NCBI RefSeq assembly: GCF_024320865.1 | Contig: NZ_JANDBD010000003.1 | Span: 248,001-312,000, forward strand | Direction of reading: 5' to 3' | Source: Mycolicibacterium arenosum | Lineage (GTDB): Bacteria; Actinomycetota; Actinomycetes; Mycobacteriales; Mycobacteriaceae | Length of the DNA stretch: 64,000 nucleotides | Shown here: one piece after another, positions 25,749 through 34,480 of the stretch | Position numbering within the stretch: the first letter of the stretch is position 1 | How the letters are laid out: each line of letters begins with the position of its first letter | The notes under the pieces: model-generated | What the model saw: the letters and a program-made list of their open reading frames with translations, nothing else | The model's database searches: none | Told to the model about the DNA's origin: nothing | Position numbers and translations under genes: made by a program

Positions 25749-26558
25749 TCAAGACAAGGTTCGGACACGATCTGGCAACCAGGCCGTCCAGACCTCATCC
25801 TGTTCGGCGGCCACTCGGTCCACACCCTCGCCGTAGAAGTACAGGGACGCGCTCGCCATGCCGCGCCCGTCGCCGCCGTCGCAGACGCCGATCACCGCCA
25901 CGCCGTCGTGCGGCGCGTCGAGGCGGACGAGCACGTAACGGTTGTCGGTGTCCTGATGTGTGATCGCGACACGACCACCGAGTTCAGGCCCGCCCGTTGG
26001 GGCTTCGCGTCGGTCTCCGACATCGGCGCCGTGCAGGTTGAGGGCCGTCATGAGTGCGGACCACGACCGCGCGACGTCGATCTCGAGCGGTGCCATGGCA
26101 CCGGCGATGGCCGCGGGACGACCGGCGTAGTCCCGCAGGTAAATCCTGAGGACGTCGAAGAAGCCTGGCCAGCCCTTCTCGAAGCTCTCGAGTTCGCCGT
26201 CCCAGTCCTCGGAGTCGGTGGTCATGGTGTGGACCATGCGGACGACGCACTCGCCTCCCGAACGCGCCCTGACGGTGATCTCGGTCGCGATGACGGGCGC
26301 GTCGCCGTTCCAGCCGTGCTCCTCGTAGCCGAACCGAACCGGTGGCTCCCACACCGTGATCGGTCCCGAGGTGGTGGTGTCGGGCCCGAAGTGGAACTCG
26401 ATTCTGCCGCCTTCGCGCTCGTCGACGTCGACCTTCGCGAACCACGCCCGCATGCCCGGTCCGGTCGCGACGGCATCCCATACCTGTTCGGGTGTGCCGG
26501 GGACGACGTACTCCATCTCCACCCAGCGGTTGCCGGAATCGTCTGCATGAACGGGCAT
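25749..26558 (-). CDS. SRPBCC/AHSA1-domain protein
   Basis: A 269-residue protein with an N-terminal AHSA1-type START-like domain (WVEMEYVVPGTPEQVWDAVATGPGMRAWF). A second, weaker SRPBCC-like part lies in the C-terminal half. These helix-grip folds bind hydrophobic ligands. The start is ATG 26558, with GGGGAAG five bases upstream; a much longer frame upstream is discarded because it overlaps the ArsR gene. AHSA1 proteins are often encoded with ArsR-type regulators, exactly as here, 10 bases after the ArsR gene stop. Confidence 0.85.
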   Translation of the reverse strand: MPVHADDSGNRWVEMEYVVPGTPEQVWDAVATGPGMRAWFAKVDVDEREGGRIEFHFGPDTTTSGPITVWEPPVRFGYEEHGWNGDAPVIATEITVRARSGGECVVRMVHTMTTDSEDWDGELESFEKGWPGFFDVLRIYLRDYAGRPAAIAGAMAPLEIDVARSWSALMTALNLHGADVGDRREAPTGGPELGGRVAITHQDTDNRYVLVRLDAPHDGVAVIGVCDGGDGRGMASASLYFYGEGVDRVAAEQDEVWTAWLPDRVRTLS

Positions 26559-26568
26559 TTCACTTCCC

Positions 26569-27153
26569 CTAGGTGTCGGTGGGCATCGGGTACGCGACGA
26601 GCACGAGTCGGTGGGTACGGCCGTGCTCGGCGGTCTCGTCGTGGTAGCGCGCGGCCAGGGCGGTGACGGCGTCGGACAGGTCCTCGGTGAAGCGGGACCT
26701 CTCCGCGGGCGTGCGGAACCGGATGGCGGTGTCGATCGACAGCGTCGCCAGTCGCTTGTCGGTGTCACGGGCCAGCCGCCACATCCCGCCCACCTCCCGC
26801 ACCGCGCGCGCCGCCAGCGCGATGAGGTAGCTGGCCGACAGCCGGTCGCCGGTCCGGCCGGGGTCCGCGCCCACCTCACCGAGCGCGCCCGGTGAGACGA
26901 CGTAGGACGACGCCGACGCCACCAGCAGCCGTTCCCGAAGGCCACCCCACCGCCGTTCCCCCGCGGCCACCACCAGGCCGCGGTTCTCTAGCGCGCGCAG
27001 GTGGTAGTTGATCTTCTGCCGGGTCAGACCCGTGCGTGTCGCGAGCGCCGCGGCGGACGCGGGTTCGCCGAGTTCGGCGAGGAGCCTGCTGCGGATCGGG
27101 TCCAGTGCGGTGACCGCGGCAGCGGGGTCGTCGATCACCTCCACATCGAGCAC
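26569..27153 (-). CDS. ArsR-type winged-helix regulator
   Basis: About 194 residues. The DNA-binding part (PIRSRLLAELGEPASAAALA, then TGLTRQKINYHLRALENRGLV) is an ArsR/HTH_20-type winged helix; no metal-binding cysteine set is seen. The start is uncertain because the frame extends upstream to 27267 without a good start. GTG 27153 (VLDVEVIDDP) places the coding region just downstream of the operator-like repeat at 27169-27190 and is preferred. It probably represses itself, the AHSA1 gene and perhaps the divergent PAP2-kinase gene. Confidence 0.75.
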   Translation of the reverse strand: MLDVEVIDDPAAAVTALDPIRSRLLAELGEPASAAALATRTGLTRQKINYHLRALENRGLVVAAGERRWGGLRERLLVASASSYVVSPGALGEVGADPGRTGDRLSASYLIALAARAVREVGGMWRLARDTDKRLATLSIDTAIRFRTPAERSRFTEDLSDAVTALAARYHDETAEHGRTHRLVLVAYPMPTDT

Positions 27154-27168
27154 GTCCCCGATAGTGGC

Positions 27169-27190
27169 CTTGACAAGAAAGTCTGTCAAG
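27169..27190. promoter_or_regulatory. Operator with back-to-back -35-like TTGACA boxes
   Basis: CTTGACA and TGTCAAG are perfect 7-bp arms with an 8-nt spacer between the ArsR gene and the divergent PAP2-kinase gene. Each arm contains TTGACA reading outward, so one protein bound here could block both promoters. The ArsR-type protein is the obvious candidate. Confidence 0.55.
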
Positions 27191-27209
27191 CCCCCGTTAG
27201 GTTGGGGGG

Positions 27210-28694
27210 ATGGACTTACGACGCAGCCGCCGCGGCATAGAGCAGATCGGCGAGGGCCTCGGCACACTCGACCGCGAGGTTTTCGAAGCGATCGCCGAGT
27301 CGCCGAGCCCGTTGCTCGACTCGTTCATGCCGCGCCTCACCCGCGCCGCCGACCACTCCAAACTGTGGTTCGCCCTCGCCGCCGCGATCGGCGCCGTCGG
27401 CAGCACGTCGGCCAAACGCGGCGCCGCCCGCGGCGTCGCCACCCTGGCCGTCACCAGCCTGGTGACCAACCAGGTCGCCAAGCGCGTCTGGAAGCGGCAG
27501 CGACCCAACTACACGACCGTGCCGCTGATTCGGCGGTCGCGCCGGATGCCGACGTCGAACTCGCTGCCGTCGGGGCACTCGGCGAGCGCGGCGGCCTTCG
27601 CCGTCGGCGTCGGTCTCGAAAGCCCGTCCGTCGGCCTCGGCCTGGCGCTGCTGGCAGGTCTGGTCGGCATCTCACGCGTCGCGACGGGAGCCCACTACCC
27701 CGGCGACGTGTTGGCGGGCTTCGGAGTGGGCGCGGCCGTCGCCGTCCTCGGCGGTCGGATCGTGCCGCCGATCGTCGAGGCGAAGCTGCCCACCGCCGAC
27801 CCCCTGCGCGTCGAGACCCCGGAACGCCCCGACGGCGCAGGCGTCGTCCTGGTCATCAACCCGTCGTCCGGCAGCGGCACGGGTGCGCGCGTAATCGACG
27901 AGGTGAAGGAGTCGCTACCCGAGGCGGAGATCATCGAACTCGACGGCGACGACGACATCGGGGCGGTGCTGCGCGACGCCGCGGCACGTGCCGAGGTGCT
28001 GGCCGTCGGCGGCGGCGACGGCACGGTGTCGTGCGCGGCGGGTATCGCGCTGGAGGCGGGCAAGCCGTTCGCGGTGTTCCCCGGCGGCACCTTCAACCAC
28101 TTCGCGAAGGACGTCGGCTGCGACACCGTCGCGAAGACCGTCGCCGCGATCCGGGCGGGCAGCATCGGCTGCGTCGACGTCATCACGCTCAACGAGAAGG
28201 ACACGGTGATCAACACCGCGAGCATCGGCGCGTATCCGGCGTTCGTGCGCACGCGCGAGAAGCTGGAACACAAGATCGGTAAGCCGCTTGCGGGGGCGTA
28301 TGCGATCTTCCACACGCTGCGGCGCGAGGCGCCGGTGCGCATCGCCTACGACAACAAGGAACTGCAGACGTCGTTGTTCTTCCTGGGCAACTCGGTGTAC
28401 CTGCCCTCGGGTTTCGCGCCGTCGCGGCGCAGCCGAATGGACGACGGGCTGATCGACGTCCGCATCCTCGAGACGGGCCGTCCGTTCGCGACACTTCGCC
28501 TCGTCACCTCGCTGGCGCTGGGCCGCCTGGTACGCAGCCCGCTCTACCACGAGATGCGGGTGCCGGAGTTCCAGTTCAAGTCGCTCGACGGGCCCACCGC
28601 GCTCGCCCACGACGGTGAGGTCGAGTTGCACCTCGACGAGGCGCACTTCAAGGTCAACTACCGCGGGCTACCCGTGTTCCGTCCTCTGCCGTGA
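27210..28694 (+). CDS. PAP2 phosphatase - diacylglycerol/sphingosine kinase fusion
   Basis: A 494-residue two-domain protein. The N-terminal ~190 residues form a PAP2 acid phosphatase with all three motifs (KRVWKRQRP, PSGHSASAA, SRVATGAHYPGD) and hydrophobic helices. The C-terminal ~280 residues form a DAGK/LCB5-type lipid kinase with VLVINPSSGSGTG and the nucleotide loop GGGDGT. One protein thus carries domains for removing and adding a lipid phosphate, probably at the membrane in phospholipid turnover. It is divergent from the ArsR gene. Its 3' end overlaps the convergent PAP2 gene by 41 bases. Confidence 0.9.
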   Translation: MDLRRSRRGIEQIGEGLGTLDREVFEAIAESPSPLLDSFMPRLTRAADHSKLWFALAAAIGAVGSTSAKRGAARGVATLAVTSLVTNQVAKRVWKRQRPNYTTVPLIRRSRRMPTSNSLPSGHSASAAAFAVGVGLESPSVGLGLALLAGLVGISRVATGAHYPGDVLAGFGVGAAVAVLGGRIVPPIVEAKLPTADPLRVETPERPDGAGVVLVINPSSGSGTGARVIDEVKESLPEAEIIELDGDDDIGAVLRDAAARAEVLAVGGGDGTVSCAAGIALEAGKPFAVFPGGTFNHFAKDVGCDTVAKTVAAIRAGSIGCVDVITLNEKDTVINTASIGAYPAFVRTREKLEHKIGKPLAGAYAIFHTLRREAPVRIAYDNKELQTSLFFLGNSVYLPSGFAPSRRSRMDDGLIDVRILETGRPFATLRLVTSLALGRLVRSPLYHEMRVPEFQFKSLDGPTALAHDGEVELHLDEAHFKVNYRGLPVFRPLP

Positions 28695-29322
28695 CATCGG
28701 CGGGGCGCGGGGGCAGCAGCGCGAGCGTCACGACGAACCACACGTATCCGAGCGCCCAGCCGGCCACGACGTCCGACGGATGGTGCACGTTGAGGACGAC
28801 CCGGCCGACGCCGATGACCAGTACGATCGCGGCTCCCAGCACGATGAGCAGCGGCCGGACCCGGCGCCGGACCAGCGGCAGGACCAGCACGAGCGCCGAC
28901 AGGACGATGGCCGTGTTGCCGAGCGCGTGACCCGACGGAAACGACGACGACGACGCCCCCACCAGTGCGGTGTCCGGTCGCGCCCGATCGGCCAGTCCCT
29001 TCGCGAACTCGGTGAGCAGGCCCGACATCTCCACCGCGACGGCGAGGTACACCACCAACCGCCACTTCCTGCGTATCGCCGCCCAGACGATGACGCCGAG
29101 CGTCACCAGCCGGAAAACCACTGGGGAGAAGACCGAGCAGAGCACGTCCCAGGCCAGCACCCAGGTCGGATGCTCGACGCCGTAGCCGTGGGTGACGCGT
29201 AGTGCCGCATCATCGACCGACGCCACCCACGGCCAGGGCGTTGACCAGCCGATCCATGTAGCGGCGTAGACGCCGGCAGCCAGTACAGCGGTCGCGATCA
29301 GCCACCGGCGGTCGACACTCAC
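28654..29322 (-). CDS. PAP2 family membrane phosphatase
   Basis: About 222 residues with five to six predicted helices and the PAP2 motifs KGLADRARP, FPSGHALGN and RVVLNVHHPSDV. It probably removes a lipid phosphate at the outer face of the membrane (undecaprenyl-PP or phosphatidate type). The GTG at 29322 is chosen because it directly precedes the first hydrophobic helix; an upstream in-frame ATG (29373) is possible. From memory it corresponds to Rv0308 next to the YkuD gene in M. tuberculosis. Confidence 0.85.
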   Translation of the reverse strand: MSVDRRWLIATAVLAAGVYAATWIGWSTPWPWVASVDDAALRVTHGYGVEHPTWVLAWDVLCSVFSPVVFRLVTLGVIVWAAIRRKWRLVVYLAVAVEMSGLLTEFAKGLADRARPDTALVGASSSSFPSGHALGNTAIVLSALVLVLPLVRRRVRPLLIVLGAAIVLVIGVGRVVLNVHHPSDVVAGWALGYVWFVVTLALLPPRPADVTAEDGTRVARGS

Positions 29323-29379
29323 ATCTTCATCTGTACCACCTGTAACACACTGCACAGGAGTTTCGAAGTACATCGCAAG

Positions 29380-29429
29380 CGCCCGTGCTGCCGCCACAAA
29401 AACCCCGACTCTTGGCGGCAACACGGGCG
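29380..29429. promoter_or_regulatory. Long-stem hairpin between PAP2 and NCS1 permease genes
   Basis: Arms 29380-29396 and 29413-29429 pair over 17 bases with one mismatch around a 16-nt loop. It lies 58 bases upstream of the PAP2 start and 75 bases upstream of the permease ATG, inside the divergent region. Either a leader RNA structure (attenuator or riboswitch-like) or a large operator is possible; no known riboswitch class was recognised. Confidence 0.5.
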
Positions 29430-29503
29430 TTCACAGTTCGCCGGTACCTCGTCGTCACAAACCGTCACGGCGACGAAACAACGCCCCTTTAGCTTTGCTA
29501 CCC

Positions 29504-31165
29504 ATGACTCAAGAGGCTGTAACGCCCCCCGATCCCGAGGTAGATGAAGCCGACCTCGACCAGATGACGGCCACGAAGGAGACCCTCGAGGACTACACCC
29601 TCCGCTTCGCGCCACGTAGTTACCGCAAGTGGTCGACGAGGGTGGTGGGCATCTCGGCTCTCGGCGGTATCGCGTATCTGGCCGACTTCGCCATCGGCGC
29701 GAACATCGGCATCGCGTACGGAACCACCAACGCGTTGTGGGGCATCCTCATCTTCGCCGTCGTGGTGATGGCGACCGGTTTCCCGGTGGCCTACTACTCG
29801 GCGCGGTACAACATCGACCTCGACCTCGTCACCCGCGGAAGTGGATTCGGCTACTACGGTTCGGTGGTCACGAACGTCATCTTCGCGACCTTCACGTTCA
29901 TCTTCTTCGCGCTCGAGGGCTCGATCATGGCCCAGGGCCTCGAACTCGGCCTCGGGATACCGCTGTGGCTCGGTTACCTGGCGTCGACGGTCATCATCTT
30001 CCCGCTCGTCATCTACGGCATGAAAGTGCTGTCGACACTTCAGGTGTGGACGACGCCGCTGTGGCTGATCCTGATGGTCGCGCCGTTCGTGTACCTCGTC
30101 GTGAGCCATCCCGAGTCGGTCGGGCAGTTCATGGCCTACCAGGGTGAGAACGGCGTCGAGGGCTTCGATCTCGGGTCGACGCTACTGGCCGCGGGGGTCT
30201 GCCTGTCGCTCATCGCCCAGATCGCGGAGCAGAACGACTACTTGCGCTTCATGCCGCCGAAAACGCCTGAGAACAAGCGCAGTTGGTGGACCTGGATGTT
30301 CCTCGCCGGTCCCGGCTGGGTGATCTTCGGCGCCATCAAGCAGATCGTCGGCCTGTTCCTCGCCGTGTACCTGATCGCCAACGTGGCGGACAGCGCCGGC
30401 ATCGCGAACCAGCCGGTGCACCAGTTCTTGGAGATCTATCAGAACTTCCTGCCGCCGTGGCTGGCCATGACGCTGGCCGTGGTGCTGGTGGTCATCAGTC
30501 AGGTCAAGATCAACGTCACCAACGCGTACTCCGGTTCGCTGGCATGGACCAACTCGTTCACCCGCGTCACGAAGACCTACCCCGGTCGGCTGGTGTTCCT
30601 CGCGTTCAACCTGTTGATCGCGCTGATCCTGATGGAAGCCAACATGTTCGACTTCCTCAACACGATCCTCGGCTTCTACGCCAACTGCGGCATCGCGTGG
30701 GTGGTCGTGGTCGCCTCGGACATCGTGTTCAACAAGTTCCTGCTGAAGCTCTCGCCGATGCAGCCGGAGTTCCGTCGCGGCATGCTCTACAACTTCAACC
30801 CCGTCGGGTTCGGCTCGATGCTCATCGCAGCCGGCGTGTCGATCCTGGCGTTCTTCGGCGGACTCGGGGAGGCCATCCGGCCGTACTCGCCGCTCGTCGC
30901 GATCGTGCTCGGCCTGGTGCTGCCGCCCGTCATCGCGATCGCGACGAAGGGCAGGTACTACCTGCGACGCACGGACGACGGCATCGATCTGCCGATGTTC
31001 GACCAGCACGGCAACCCGGCCGACGACCACTTGCGTTGCCACGTCTGCCATCACGAGTACGAGCGCCCGGACATGATCAAGTCGGCCGTCCACGAGGGCT
31101 TCATCTGCTCGCTGTGCTTGAGCACCGACAAGTCGGGCGAACACGTCCTGCCTGCGCAGACCTAG
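29504..31165 (+). CDS. NCS1-family nucleobase/cation symporter with C-terminal zinc-knuckle-like tail
   Basis: A 553-residue inner-membrane permease of the purine-cytosine/allantoin type with about 12 helices. Family hallmarks include FPVAYYSARYNIDLDLVTRGSGFG in the early helices and the TNAYSGSLAWTN region. The cytoplasmic tail carries CHVC (about residues 511-514) and CSLC (about 534-537), a zinc-ribbon-like pair that is unusual for simple NCS1 carriers. ATG 29504 is chosen; no Shine-Dalgarno is visible, so the mRNA may be leaderless. Substrate not assigned. Confidence 0.85.
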   Translation: MTQEAVTPPDPEVDEADLDQMTATKETLEDYTLRFAPRSYRKWSTRVVGISALGGIAYLADFAIGANIGIAYGTTNALWGILIFAVVVMATGFPVAYYSARYNIDLDLVTRGSGFGYYGSVVTNVIFATFTFIFFALEGSIMAQGLELGLGIPLWLGYLASTVIIFPLVIYGMKVLSTLQVWTTPLWLILMVAPFVYLVVSHPESVGQFMAYQGENGVEGFDLGSTLLAAGVCLSLIAQIAEQNDYLRFMPPKTPENKRSWWTWMFLAGPGWVIFGAIKQIVGLFLAVYLIANVADSAGIANQPVHQFLEIYQNFLPPWLAMTLAVVLVVISQVKINVTNAYSGSLAWTNSFTRVTKTYPGRLVFLAFNLLIALILMEANMFDFLNTILGFYANCGIAWVVVVASDIVFNKFLLKLSPMQPEFRRGMLYNFNPVGFGSMLIAAGVSILAFFGGLGEAIRPYSPLVAIVLGLVLPPVIAIATKGRYYLRRTDDGIDLPMFDQHGNPADDHLRCHVCHHEYERPDMIKSAVHEGFICSLCLSTDKSGEHVLPAQT

Positions 31166-31214
31166 TCCGAAGAGCGACCCCGGAAGGCGGCCGTAGCCAC
31201 TATCCTCCGTGGCT

Positions 31215-31697
31215 ATGGCCGTCTTCCTGCGCAAGCTGCTGGGCATCGGCAGGTTGCCGGACGACATGCGGGCCGCCGTCGAGTCCGAGGGAGTGCTCCA
31301 CCTCGAGGAATGCGTGCCGGTGACGTACCGGTTCTCCGGCAGGGTGCCCGGCAAGACCGCGAAGGGAAACCTGCGCAGTTACGTGGGCGCACTGGCGATC
31401 ACGAATCGGCGGGTGCTCGGAACACTGTCGACGGTGCCGAAGAAGGCGGGCCGCACGGTCGATCACCAGTGGCACGCCGAGCCGGGGTCGATGGTCACGG
31501 CGACCCTCGACGACTCCGGGCTCACGCTGGACGTACCCGACCTCTCGGTTGTCGATCCCGCATTCGCGGGCTCACTGTCGTTGCACTACAAGTCCGCTCT
31601 CGCCGACGGCGTGCTGCTGCGTCTGCCGCAGCGGTCGTTCGCCTTCGACGTACCGCCGAAGTTCGTCTACTCCGTGGTCGGCGTGCCACGGGGCTAG
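31215..31697 (+). CDS. Conserved hypothetical protein
   Basis: A 160-residue cytoplasmic protein I do not recognise by name. It begins MAVFLRKLLGIGRLPDDMRA and contains ALAITNRRVLGTLSTVPKKA, which resembles PH-like or bacterial 'YokE-type' membrane-associated folds, but weakly. ATG 31215 is preferred over GTG 31209. It lies 49 bases after the permease on the same strand and converges on the lipoprotein gene with 4 bases between stops. Consistent frame and high third-position GC support coding. Confidence 0.65.
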   Translation: MAVFLRKLLGIGRLPDDMRAAVESEGVLHLEECVPVTYRFSGRVPGKTAKGNLRSYVGALAITNRRVLGTLSTVPKKAGRTVDHQWHAEPGSMVTATLDDSGLTLDVPDLSVVDPAFAGSLSLHYKSALADGVLLRLPQRSFAFDVPPKFVYSVVGVPRG

Positions 31698-31701
31698 GTG
31701 C

Positions 31702-32166
31702 TCACTCCTTCGTAAAGGCATGGGAGATATGGATCTTCCAGCTTCCATCGGATTGCCGGCTGAACACGTCGACGCCGTCCTCGACGACGGTCTCGACTAC
31801 CCTCCCGGCGGCGTCGCGGACGGTCAACGTCCACATCACTCGCACGACGGCCAGATCACCGTCGACCCTGACCTCGCGGATATCGGGTTCTGCGTACGTG
31901 AAGGACTTCGACCGGTCGGCGAACAACGCGCGCATCTGATCGCAGAACTCGCGGTGATCGCGATCCGGGCTGTCGGGGTACACCAGCACCACATCGTCGG
32001 CGAACAGTCCGCACACGTCGTCGATGCGCTTCGCGTTGAACGCCGACGGCCACTGCCGCAGCGCGGCTTCGATGGCGGCCCGATCCCCGGCGCGGTCCGG
32101 TGCCGACGTGCTGCACGCGGCGACGAGGAGTGCGCCGACGACAGCGACGGCGGCCGCTCTGATCAT
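31702..32166 (-). CDS. NTF2/SnoaL-like lipoprotein
   Basis: About 154 residues. The ATG at 32166 gives a lipoprotein signal (MIRAAAVAVVGALLVAAC) with lipobox VAAC, so the protein should be lipid-anchored outside the membrane. The rest is an NTF2-like domain (IEAALRQWPSAFNAKRIDDVCGLFADDVVLVYP; RVMWTLTVRDAAGRVV), a fold found in ligand-binding and CaMKII-association-domain-like proteins. No enzyme activity can be assigned. It is divergent from the sulfatase gene. Confidence 0.8.
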   Translation of the reverse strand: MIRAAAVAVVGALLVAACSTSAPDRAGDRAAIEAALRQWPSAFNAKRIDDVCGLFADDVVLVYPDSPDRDHREFCDQMRALFADRSKSFTYAEPDIREVRVDGDLAVVRVMWTLTVRDAAGRVVETVVEDGVDVFSRQSDGSWKIHISHAFTKE

Positions 32167-32264
32167 GGGCTCAGTATCACCGAGTGTGCGCACAGGGCGG
32201 GGAAATGACCGGAATCCCGCCCTCAGTGCACGCTCGGCGCGAAAGTGTGGCTAAGTTCGTACGG

Positions 32265-33611
32265 ATGCCCGACAACGTTCTCCTCGTGCACTGGCACGAC
32301 CTCGGCCGCTACCTCGGTGTCTACGGCCACCCGGACGTCGCCAGTCCGCGCCTGGACGCGCTGGCAGCCGAGGGCATCCGCTTCACCAGGGCGCACGCCA
32401 CCGCGCCGCTGTGCTCGCCGTCGCGGGGATCGCTGTTCACGGGCCGCTACCCGCAGAGCAACGGGCTGATCGGTCTGGCCCACCACGGCTGGGAGTACAA
32501 GTCCGACGTTCGCACCCTCCCGGACCTGCTGTCCGAATCAGGCTGGCACACAGCTCTGTTCGGGATGCAGCATGAGACGTCGTACCCGGATCGCCTGGGC
32601 TTCGACTCCTACGACGTGTCGAACTCCTACTGCGAATACGTGGTCGAACACGCCACCCGATGGTTGGCCGAGGCGCCCGCGGAACCCTTCCTGCTGACCA
32701 CCGGGTTCTTCGAGACGCATCGGCCGTATCCCCACGATCGCTACACCCCAGCGGATTCCGGCTCCGTCGATCTCCCCGACTACCTGCCCGACACCGCCGA
32801 CGTCCGCCAGGACCTCGCCGACTTCTACGGTTCGATCACCGTGGCCGACGCCGCGGTCGGCCGGCTGCTCGACACGCTCGAGAGCACGGGCCTCGACGAG
32901 AGCACCTGGGTAGTCTTCGTCACCGACCACGGGCCGGCCCTGCCGCGGGCGAAGTCCACGCTGTACGACGCGGGCACGGGTATCGCCTTCGTGGTGCGGC
33001 CGCCCCGCCGCCGGGCGGTCCCCCCGAGCGTGTACGACGAGTTGTTCAGCGGCGTGGACCTGCTACCCACTCTGCTCGAGTTGCTCGGCGTTACCATTCC
33101 CGATGCGGTGCAGGGTGTTTCGCATGCACATCGGCTCACCGCCGCCGGAGGACCCCCGGCGCGCACCGAGGTCTACACCACGAAGACCTACCACGACTCC
33201 TTCGACCCGATCCGCGCGATTCGCACGAAGGAGTACAGCTACATCGAGAACTACGCGCCGCGACCGATGCTCGATCTCCCGTGGGACATCGCCGACAGTG
33301 CACCCGGTCAGGTGGTCGGCCCGATGACCCGCGGCCCACGGCCGGCTCGCGAACTGTACGACCTCGCGGCGGACCCGACGGAAGCCGTCAACCTGCTCGA
33401 GGATCCGTCCGACGAGCACGAGCGCGTCGCCACCGACCTCGCCCTGCTTCTCAACGACTGGCGCGACAAGACCAATGACGTGATCCCCTCGGATTTCGCG
33501 GGTACCCGGATCTCCGAGCGCTATACGCACACCTACCTGAGCCTGCTCGAACAACCGCTGCCCAGCCGCTCGGCGCTCGCCTCGGAGCGCGGTGTCCGCG
33601 ACGGCCAATAG
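32265..33611 (+). CDS. Type I sulfatase
   Basis: About 448 residues of the arylsulfatase family. The formylglycine motif CSPSR lies at Cys50 (LCSPSRGSLFTGRY), the residue that is converted to the catalytic aldehyde. Metal-site features include WHDLGRY near the start and FVTDHG near residue 225. The C-terminal region has the typical ELYDLAADPTEAVNL. No signal peptide, so probably cytoplasmic. It hydrolyses sulfate esters and stands just upstream of a sulfotransferase and the sulfate-activation genes. From memory it matches Rv0296c. Confidence 0.9.
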   Translation: MPDNVLLVHWHDLGRYLGVYGHPDVASPRLDALAAEGIRFTRAHATAPLCSPSRGSLFTGRYPQSNGLIGLAHHGWEYKSDVRTLPDLLSESGWHTALFGMQHETSYPDRLGFDSYDVSNSYCEYVVEHATRWLAEAPAEPFLLTTGFFETHRPYPHDRYTPADSGSVDLPDYLPDTADVRQDLADFYGSITVADAAVGRLLDTLESTGLDESTWVVFVTDHGPALPRAKSTLYDAGTGIAFVVRPPRRRAVPPSVYDELFSGVDLLPTLLELLGVTIPDAVQGVSHAHRLTAAGGPPARTEVYTTKTYHDSFDPIRAIRTKEYSYIENYAPRPMLDLPWDIADSAPGQVVGPMTRGPRPARELYDLAADPTEAVNLLEDPSDEHERVATDLALLLNDWRDKTNDVIPSDFAGTRISERYTHTYLSLLEQPLPSRSALASERGVRDGQ

Positions 33612-33676
33612 TTCTGCTCGTGCTGAGTAAAATGCCTATCTAGCAGGCGTTTTCATCACCGGCTACGCTGCACGCC

Positions 33677-34480
33677 ATGGCCCCCTCCGCCTATCTGGTG
33701 CTCGCGTCACAGCGCAGCGGTAGCACGTTGCTCGTCGAGTCGTTGCGCGCGACGGGCGTCGCGGGTGAGCCGCAGGAGTTCTTCCAGTACCTGCCCACCA
33801 CCAGTCAGTCGCCTCAGCCCCGGCAGTGGTTCGCGGGCGTCGGCGACGAGTCGATCCTGCGACTGCTCGACCCGTTGGACGAGGGCAAGCCCGACATCGC
33901 CCCCGCCGGAATCTGGCGTGACTACATCCGCACCGTCGGCCGCACCCCCAACGGAGTGTGGGGCGGCAAGCTCATGTGGAACCAGACGCCGCTGCTGCTC
34001 GACCGGGTGAGCGGGCTGCCCGAGTCCGAACGCTCCGGCACCGGCCTGCTGGCCGCCATCCGCGACGTCGTCGGCAGCGACCCGGTGCTCATCCACGTCT
34101 ATCGGCCGGACGTCATCTCGCAGGCGGTGTCGTTCTGGCGCGCCGTGCAGACCAGGGTCTGGCGGGGCCGTCCCGACCCGGTGCGCGACGCGCGCGCCGA
34201 GTATCACGCCGGGGCCATCGCCCACGTGGTGACGATGCTGCGCGCCCAGGACGAGGGCTGGCGCAACTGGTTCGCCGAGGAGGGCGTGACGCCGATCGAC
34301 GTTCCGTACCCGGTGCTGTGGCGCAACCTGACTCAGGTGGTCGGCGACGTGCTGGAGGCCCTCGGCCTCGACCGCCGACTGGCCCCCGCGCCGGTGTTGG
34401 AGCGCCAGGCCGACCAACGCTCCGACGAGTGGGTGGAGCGCTACAAGGCCGACGCGGCGAGAGAGGGACTGCCCGTATGA
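33677..34480 (+). CDS. Stf0-type sulfotransferase
   Basis: The 267-residue protein resembles the mycobacterial Stf0 trehalose 2-sulfotransferase family, which moves sulfate from PAPS to a carbohydrate. The PAPS 5'-phosphosulfate loop is [10 protein letters not shown] at residues ~8-17; [10 protein letters not shown] and the later [16 protein letters not shown] are family features. The acceptor could be trehalose or another glycan, not determined. The gene overlaps cysD by 4 nt (ATGA), so it is translationally coupled to PAPS synthesis. Confidence 0.88.
   Translation: MAPSAYLVLASQRSGSTLLVESLRATGVAGEPQEFFQYLPTTSQSPQPRQWFAGVGDESILRLLDPLDEGKPDIAPAGIWRDYIRTVGRTPNGVWGGKLMWNQTPLLLDRVSGLPESERSGTGLLAAIRDVVGSDPVLIHVYRPDVISQAVSFWRAVQTRVWRGRPDPVRDARAEYHAGAIAHVVTMLRAQDEGWRNWFAEEGVTPIDVPYPVLWRNLTQVVGDVLEALGLDRRLAPAPVLERQADQRSDEWVERYKADAAREGLPV

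Noticed and set aside
26559..26945. Upstream extension of the AHSA1 gene
   Set aside because: It overlaps the ArsR coding region in another frame; the ATG at 26558 has a strong ribosome site and starts at the known domain edge.
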